Of a stretch of DNA of 64,000 nucleotides, positions 56,789-64,000 are shown piece after piece. The first letter of the stretch is position 1. The number at the start of each line of letters is the position of its first letter. Where the stretch lies: the NCBI GenBank assembly GCA_019787685.1, contig JAHNUO010000066.1:1-64000 (forward strand), given 5' to 3'. Below the pieces are notes generated by a model. That model was not told where the DNA came from, did not search any database, and saw only the letters and a list, made by a program, of their open reading frames with translations. Both the position numbers and the translations under genes were made by a program. The stretch is from Chiua virens (taxonomy: Eukaryota; Basidiomycota; Agaricomycetes; Boletales; Boletaceae).

Positions 56789-58734
56789 ATGTCGAGATTC
56801 GTGCGCGCTTCAAAGTATCGGTATGTCCAGTTCTCACAGATCTTAATCTTGTCGTCGTCTTCGTCGTCACCCTTCACCCTTCGCCACGTCCACTGACCCC
56901 ATTGTCGCGTCCGCAGCCACGTCTTCGGTCAAGCAGCCAAGAAGGAACACAGCTACGACAATGTCAAAGTCTCTTCCAGCGCATGGGACACCAACCTTGT
57001 CGCCGCGTCCGCAGTAAGTGTCACCCACGCACCGTGATCCCTTCTCATCCATTCCTGTATAGAGCTACATCAGTATCAACTGGTCTGCATCTGGTGGTGG
57101 TGCTTTTGCCGTACTTCCGCTGCCATCCCCGTTTGGTTCAAGCACACACGATGTACCTTCCAAGCTCCCCGACATTGTTCCCCTCGCTCGCACCCACACC
57201 GCAGCCGTTCTCGACACCGCCTGGTCTCCTGCCAACGACACTCTCGTCGCTTCTGCATCCGAGGATGGTACCTCTCTCCTTTGGAAAGTCCCTGATCACC
57301 TCTTTGATGGTTGGTCCTCGGACGCTTGGGAACCGCAAGACTTGGAGCCTGTCGCCAGGGTCGATGTCAGCCCCAAAAAAGTCGGCCAAGTCCTTTGGCA
57401 TCCAACTGCCGCCAATGTACTCGCCACTGCATCCGGAGAACACCTTGTGAAGCTCTGGGATCTAGCCGATCCGTCGCGTCCTCGTTCCACCCTCAATGGT
57501 CACGGTGATACCATCCAATCTTTCGCTTTCAACCTGACTGGGACTATTCTTGCGACCACGTGCAGAGACAAGAAACTTCGCCTCTTTGATCCTCGCACTG
57601 GTGCTGATCCTGTCCGTGTCACAGAGGGTCACGGCGGTATAAAAGGAACAAGAGTGATCTGGATGGGAGAGCACGATCGCATTGCGACTACCGGTTTCAG
57701 TAAAATGAGCGACCGACAGCTCAGTGTTTGGGAAACAGGGGGACTTGCAAACGTGAAAACTACCACGATCGACCAAAGTGCTGGTGTCATTATGCCATTC
57801 TGGAGCGACAATGGTATCCTGTTCCTTGGTATGTCTGCTTATTATCTGACGTTGAGTGTGTTCGCTGATCACATCTGCGACAGCCGGAAAGGGGTCTGTC
57901 TTTTGCTGTGGATGTTGCATTTGTCACTCAACTGGTGTCTGACAGGGATGGTAACATCCGGTATTATGAGTACGAGTCCGACTCGTTGTACTCCCTCGCG
58001 GAACACTCGACTTCAAACCCGCAGCGTGGCATGTGTTTCCTTCCGAGACGTGCGCTGGAAGTTTCCGAATGCGAAATTGCAAGAGCCTTCAAAGTTACCA
58101 GCAACGGCGTGGAACCTATTGCATTTATTGTTCCTCGCAGGGTAAGTAGATCACGCTTCATTCTCCGTGTCCTTGTGTGCACGTCGAGCTCACTCGTTTA
58201 AACTCGCAGGCGGATTCTTTCCAATCGGATATCTACCCGCCTGCGCCATCCTCGGAGCCGTCCCTCACCGCTGCAGAATTCTTTTCCGGCAAGACAGCCC
58301 CGTTAAACCTCATCAGCCTCGAGAATGGCGCCGTGTTTGCCGGGAGCGACGCACCACCTGCGCCGGCCGCCATTTCTGTCCCGCCCCCTGCACCTGCACC
58401 TGCACCGATACCAGGATTTGCGCCGTTATCTGAACCGACGTTCGTTCCTACTGTGACCAAAACAACGACGATACCAGCCGTGCGGGCCGAATCGGTTCCT
58501 GCCAGCACACCACTTGTAGACTCTCCCGATAACCACGTGCGTACTTGTAACTTAATGACCGAACGTTGATGATGGAGTCACTTTCGTTAGGGAAATCCTG
58601 AACTCGAGGAGGAAGTTGAACGCCTGAATGGGGAACTGCGTGAAGCCAGACAAAAGATTCGTAACCTCGAGCTTCACGTGGAAGGCTTGAAAGCCAACGC
58701 AAGGAAAGCCGCACAAACCTTGATGGAGGGATAA
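56789..58734 (+). CDS. CRN1: Coronin, WD40 actin-binding protein
   Basis: Start ATG at 56789 gives MSRFVRASKYR, then an intron (56821-~56920) joins HVFGQAAKKEHSYDNVKVSS, the conserved coronin N-terminus. A seven-bladed WD40 propeller follows: TAAVLDTAWSPANDTLVASA, VGQVLWHPTAANVLATASGE, DTIQSFAFNLTGTILATTCR, and IRYYEYESDSLYSLAEHSTS with PQRGMCFLPRRALEVSECEI, a strong coronin signature. A Pro/Ala-rich linker comes next and a C-terminal coiled coil (NPELEEEVERLNGELREARQ ... QTLMEG-stop). Coronin binds F-actin and the Arp2/3 complex at cortical patches. Five or more short introns. Length of about 500-550 residues fits the fungal family. Confidence 0.95.
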
Positions 58735-59141
58735 ATAATCGTAGTAAATTTAAATCATACCCGGCACAGACGACCCTAACTGTTTAGCTTGTAATTATAC
58801 AAGGATGGCAAGCATCGCCTTGCATTGCTGACTGTACACGAGGCTCGCAAGTCTGTGCGGAACGGGAACGACTGAAATAGTCGACACACGTGCGATGCCC
58901 GCCGGGCAAGATAACACAGGGTCGTATGGCAATCCCTTCCCAGTACAACCCTCCACCATTGTCACCACCGGCACCATCTACGACGTTCACAGCGACAATT
59001 CAAGTGCACCAACAAGCGGCGACAGAGTCCGAGTCAGTGTTTTATCGGCGTCGCACGGAAGTTTGACACACGCGGTCCGCACGGAGTCACTGCACTAGTG
59101 TCTCCGACGCAGACCAGTTCAACTGTGGTCTTTAGTGCCGC
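58735..59141. other. Intergenic region between coronin and the ankyrin/RCC1/BTB gene
   Basis: About 400 bp between two same-strand genes. It should contain the promoter of the downstream gene. Short ORFs on both strands show no domain. Confidence 0.5.
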
Positions 59142-62100
59142 ATGACACTCCTCCATGTCTATTTTACCCTTCGCAACCAGCAGGCATTCCAGCGCCTCCT
59201 TGAGCGGGACCGCTCAACCGGCACCAGCCAGGCCAGTCAGAGTGCAAGCGCCAGCAAGTCCTGGACACGCAAGAACATTGCGTCCGCCCTCGAAGTGAAC
59301 GCATTCGACCACCTCGGTCGCACCGTGTTGCATCTCGTGTGCGCCTCCACGGAGCCTGCGAGTTTGGAGTATGCACGCATGCTGCTCGCACACCCCGCTA
59401 TCAGCGTCAACCTCGTCGACAAGGAGAACCATTGGACTGCCCTCCACCGTGCAATGTATGCAGGCAATATCGAGGCCGCGTAGGTGTTGCCCTCGCTTTG
59501 TCGTGCGCCGGACCGGCCCGCTGAGGTTGACTTTTCTAGTATCTTGTTACTCAAACGGACGGATACAGACACGTCCGCCAAGGACATGGAAGGCTATACG
59601 GCCTTTGACCTCTACAATTCAACCGTCCGAAGTGCGAATCCGACCTCGCTCAAAGACGGTTATGCCGAATTGCTGACATGGGGTGCTAATCGGTGAGTCC
59701 TTTCCCCCGCATAATCAATTCCAGGACTCAATTCTACACGACATGACGTATGTACACTACGGTTCTCGCCATGTGTTATCTGCCACGTGTAGAAATGCCG
59801 CGTTGGGTCTCGGAGATAGTAACGATCGAGCGCATCCAGACCACGTTATCATTCTAAAGAAAGATACACCAATTCCTGCCGATCGTACCCTGGAAGAGCG
59901 GTTCCGGCCCGTCAAGGTACAAGGCATCAGGATGTCGAAGTTGCACACAGGTAAGAAGGGCTCAGTGTGACTTGCCTGACCTCTAACATACACATGTGCA
60001 GTGATCCTTACAGACGAAGCCCGGGACAACGTTCGTTTATGCGGGTTCGGTAGTGGCGGACGGTGTGTTTCTACTTGTATCCCTGTATTTCGCTTCCTGA
60101 ACCCTACCATCCCCTTTCAGTCTTGGTCCATTTTCTCACACGCTCTATACTCCAACACCGCTCGCCCTTTCCTCCCACTCTATCGTATCTGTCGCCCTCG
60201 GTCAAGACCATACACTTGCCGTGACGAGTGCGGGTGAGATCACAAGCTGGGGACTCAATCGATTTGCTCAGCTTGGATACGTCGTTGAGTCAGGCCAAGG
60301 AGGCTCCGCAGATGAGTCGATTCAGACTACGCCGCGCAAGATCAACCATTTGAAGAAAGAGGTCGTCAAGGGTGTTGCTGCTTGCAAAACCGCAAGCGCG
60401 TGTTGGTCGGATAGCGACGTGTGGACATGGGGAACAAACGGCGGGCAACTAGGTAAGTTTGATCTTCATGGGAGGCGCAAGGCTTGTCGAGTCGAACCAA
60501 TGCTTACGATCGGCGCGTGATCCTTAGGATATAGCAAGACATCGAGCCCCATTCAAGTTCTTCCTCGCAAGGCATCGATCATTACACAACCGATCCGCGA
60601 TATTTCGATGTCGGTCCGTACTTTCTCAAGTCTAAAGTCGTGTAATTAAATGACAATATATCTAGGAAACAACGATGGTGTGTCTCTTTACCACTGGGGA
60701 AGTCGTGTGCGCGTGGAATGGTGGTATTTCGAAGATAAAGTACGATTGCCTGCATAGATTGTGGTATACGCTGACTTTTATATATAGTTTCCCTCCAAGC
60801 GCTTTTCCTTCGGATATTTCGATGGTATATCGACCACCCCAAGCTATCCGCGGACCTGCGATCACTAAACTTGCCGGATGTGAAGACTCGTTCGCGGCCC
60901 TCTCCTCGAATGGAGAGGTATTCACATTCGCTCTCCCGACCAACACCGAAGCAGATGGTGTCCCCGGAGTGCCGGCTGGTGGTAGCAGGGGCCAGATAAA
61001 GCCCCAGCGTGCGTGGGCCTTGAGAAGACAATGGAGCAGTGTGCGGGTGCGTTGTCTACCACTTCGCTGTCGTGTCTAAGATCTAATTTTTTACCGTATT
61101 AGGATGTCGACATTGGTGGAAACGGGGCTCTGATTGTGTGCACACAGTCAGGCCATGTATTTGTTCGCTCTCGAAACCTCAAGGCTGGCACGACGGGCAA
61201 TGGGGCGAAGGCATTCAAGTTTCAACGTGTTGCCCATGTACAACGAGCCGTTGCTGTGTGTGCAAACGGCACGGGTTCGTTTGGCGCTCTTCGAGTCGAT
61301 TACAAACCGACCCCAGTCAATGTTTCTGGAAGACATTTTTCTGCTGACATGGCCGCGATCGCACCATTCCTCTCTGAAGCTACGGTGCCGCAGGATATGA
61401 ACGTGCCGTTGGACGTGATCGTCAATATTGATGACGATCTTGAAGACTCGTCCATTCTCGACGACATCAACGGACTCGCAAAGCTGACAAGTTTACTGTG
61501 TGCTCAGGCCAATCAAGCGGAGTCGTCCGTGAGGAGCAGCAAGCATGGTGTGGACCTCACCGTCCGCGTTGGTGATGAATTCGAGATACCCGCCCACCGG
61601 GTCATTCTTGCAGCGCGTTGCGCGCCACTTCGTGAGGTGCTTGGTGGCCACGGAGCCGCCCGTGACAAATCTTCCAAGGTCAGCGTAACGTTCATGTCAT
61701 CGAACGTTTCAGGGTCGGCGTCGTCAGGTTCCCCGGTTCTCCAGTTTACGGGAACAAGTCCACTTTCCTTGCTGATCCTCCTGCATTATGTATACGCAGA
61801 TGAAGTCCTGGCCATTTGGGATCGTCGTATCGAATCCTTCTTCGAGGCCCAGTTTTCACGTCTCGGCGTGTCCGCAACACAAGTCAAGGCGGACCTTACT
61901 ATTCTGGCAGACTTGCTCCAACTTCCGCACCTCACATCAGCACTGCAATCTGTCGGGAAACGAGACGCAAAGTTGTCTGCTGGGAGTGATTTCCAGTGGC
62001 TATTCGATCAGGCGCAGCTTTCTGGTTTCTCGCGACGGAACGTCTGTCAAGATCCCATTGCGCCCAATGTCGCACTCCATTTGGCGGACAAGACTGTTTA

Positions 62101-64000
62101 TACACATTCCACTGTACTTCGTGCGCGATCCGACTTCTTTTCTGCCTTTTTTTCGGATCAGGACTGGACCGTTGAACGGAGAGACGACGCGGGCGTGGTC
62201 GATGTAGACTTAAGACACCACAAGTGGCAAGTCATGCAGTTTGTACTGCGGTTCGTCTGTTTCGGCGATGAAGCTATGTTCGAAATGCTTGGTAAGTCCC
62301 TCTGAGTTTCATAACACGCCATGTCAATCTATTTCCAGAGTTCGTGAGCAATGTCGATGAATTGCTCGAGTTTATGTTCCTCGTAATATCTGCTGCGGTG
62401 AGGTCTCCTCTCCATCACTTGTCTGCAATATCATTAAATATGTTCTCAACCAGAACGAATTGCTTCTAGACCGGCTGGTTTTGTTGTGTTCTCGAATTAT
62501 CCTCCAGTATTTGAACACGTACAATGCATGCTGCCTACTCACGGACGCCATACACTTCAACGCGGTCGAGCTGGCGGATCGCGTCCAAGGTTATATGGTT
62601 GCCAATATGGAGATGTTACTCGAGTCGAGGATCCTCGACGACCTCGATCTTCGAGTTGTACGCAAGCTCTCGGAACACGCGCGTGCTCAGCAGGCAACCC
62701 ACTCACCTGTGTCTCGATCCGATAAGCTGGGACGCGCAGCATTGGAGAAGCACAAGGATTGGCTTGCGCTGCAAGATATCCCGGTTCCCATTATATCCAG
62801 TCAGAAAGTCTTTACTGCGAAAGACTCACCACGAACGTCAGCACCTGGTTCAGCGAGGAAGACGGTTGGCCGCCAATTATGGCTATATTCGCCAACCCCA
62901 AGTCCTGTGCTTCGTCCATCTGCGACACCACAGCCACCGCTAGGAGACGAAATCTTTGCCATGGACGATGCGGATGTGGGCTTTCCCCTTAAACCGAATT
63001 CTTTGCAGACGAGTGCAAGTGAGGAGACGCTCGCGCAGATGCCAATGGCTGGAGCTGCGAAACCGGGATGGAAGAAGAATGGGGTGATGCCTCGGTCAGT
63101 ATTACTTTTTGATATCTCTACTTTATTCTTACGTCGGTATAGCACAGACCTCAAGGCGATTATGGCAGAGGCGGAGAATGGTCGGAGGCACACACACACA
63201 CGCACCCTAGGTTCGGGTACAGAGGTGGCTGTTGGCAGCGATGCTCACACAAACGTGAGTACTGTACCTGCAAGGCCTGCGCAAGGCGCGGGTGTGTCGC
63301 CAGGGCCAGGTCGTTTATCTGGACAGTCTTGGCGATCCGACGATCCACCAATACCACGTCGCGTCCCGTCAAACCCTTCTGTGACTCAGAAACCAGAGTC
63401 GATCCCGGCGCTGATGGCAAGTCGCACAAGTGGCGCTGTTCGAACTCCACCCCCGGGCTCAAGGTCACCGGGGCCGGTCATGGGCCCTGTCATCACGCCC
63501 GTTCGCCAGACCTCGAACACATCTGCGTCCACCAGCACCCGCGGTGGGAGCCCACGGAAACCATCGTAAGTGCCTTTTTCTACGCAGATTGGCGTTTTCG
63601 GGTTGTAATGGTCGTTTATAATCTAGGTTGGGTGGTGCATGGACACTGCCACCCGTACAACCTATCACCGCGCCGACAGTGTCGACTTCGACCACGCTTC
63701 CGTTTGCGGAGATACAACGGATGCAAGCGTTGCAAGAGGCAACATCCACGACCAGGGACAAACGGTCGTTGCGCGAGATTCAGGAGGAGGAGCGAGCGCG
63801 CCAGCAAGAAGTTGATTTCCTTCGGTGGTGGGCCGCAGAGGAGGAGCGTGTGCGGCTTGAGGCATCGGAGCAGGAGCAGGCGACCTTGCGCGTGGGGACG
63901 CACTACCAGAACAAGGACAAAGGTGGGAAGGGGCGATCTCGAAAGCCCAAGGCAGTAAGACCGCAAGAGAGAAGACCATCGGGGGCGTTGAACCAGGTGC
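59142..64000 (+). CDS. Ankyrin / RCC1 / BTB protein, IBtk-like, 3' end outside the window
   Basis: Starts MTLLHVYFTLRNQQAFQRLL. Ankyrin-type repeats come first (FDHLGRTVLHLVCASTEPAS, KENHWTALHRAMYAGNIEAA, KDMEGYTAFDLYNSTVRSA). RCC1-type repeats follow (NAALGLGDSNDRAHPDHVII, SVALGQDHTLAVTSAGEITS with WGLNRFAQLGY, VWTWGTNGGQLGYSK). Then two BTB domains: VDLTVRVGDEFEIPAHRVIL with LLILLHYVYADEVLAIWDRR, and APNVALHLADKTVYTHSTVL with LQYLNTYNACCLLTDAIHFN. The C-terminal part is Ser/Pro-rich and then basic and coiled-coil-like (EEERARQQEVDFLRWWAAEE), still open at 64000. This order matches animal inhibitor-of-Bruton-kinase proteins, which act as Cullin-3 substrate adaptors; the fungal role is inferred. 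At least 10 introns. Confidence 0.9.

Overview
The window looks like nuclear DNA of a basidiomycete fungus, most likely an Agaricomycete. The evidence is short spliceosomal introns of about 48-60 bp with GT..AG ends in nearly every gene, a KDZ-type transposase, a fungal Helitron, a Tc1-like element, an OrsD-type zinc-finger/RecQ protein, and ordinary fungal genes (coronin, MFS drug transporter, FAD oxidoreductase, an ankyrin/RCC1/BTB protein). Genus cannot be fixed from sequence alone. No rRNA, tRNA or CRISPR was seen.

From 1 to about 39.8 kb the window is repeat-rich and mobile-element-rich. In order it holds a 178-bp higher-order minisatellite (1-1345); a hairpin-bounded array of ~157-bp units (2290-4134); a Helitron Rep-helicase gene on the minus strand (4314-~10090) with two premature stops; tandem intron/exon cassettes (10.7-11.4 kb); gene fragments and a decayed WD40 gene (12-14.8 kb); a decayed Spt5-like gene (16.5-18.6 kb); a complete but dead Tc1-like transposon with 222-bp inverted repeats and TA target duplication (18973-20585); and a KDZ transposon (about 22.05-29.70 kb). 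The KDZ element has palindromic subterminal repeats, a broken KDZ transposase (minus) and a divergently transcribed companion gene (plus).

Two large, apparently undisrupted genes follow on the minus strand and are the most interesting content. Gene 1 (31840-37667) joins C2H2/OrsD zinc fingers, a middle region with tyrosine-recombinase hallmarks, and a RecQ-type helicase. It is bordered by minisatellites, one of which appears again in inverted orientation on the other side, so the whole may be a mobile unit. Gene 2 (39770-46399) is a many-exon gene of unknown function with a ParB/sulfiredoxin-like GQHR motif near its N-terminus. Its stop codon sits directly against six nearly identical 165-bp satellite copies, and its introns and 5' flank carry many TGCGC-containing motifs.

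From 46.4 to 49.5 kb there is repeat-rich non-coding DNA. From 49.5 kb to the end the window is gene-dense: an FAD-dependent (DAO-type) oxidoreductase (+), a convergent MFS transporter (-), a second MFS copy that has lost its middle, coronin (+), and a large ankyrin/RCC1/BTB protein (+) that runs off the window end.

The 13 premature stops I mapped in the decayed genes can each be explained by a C-to-T or G-to-A change from Gln, Arg or Trp codons, as expected for cytosine-methylation decay or a RIP-like process, while the two large central genes show none.
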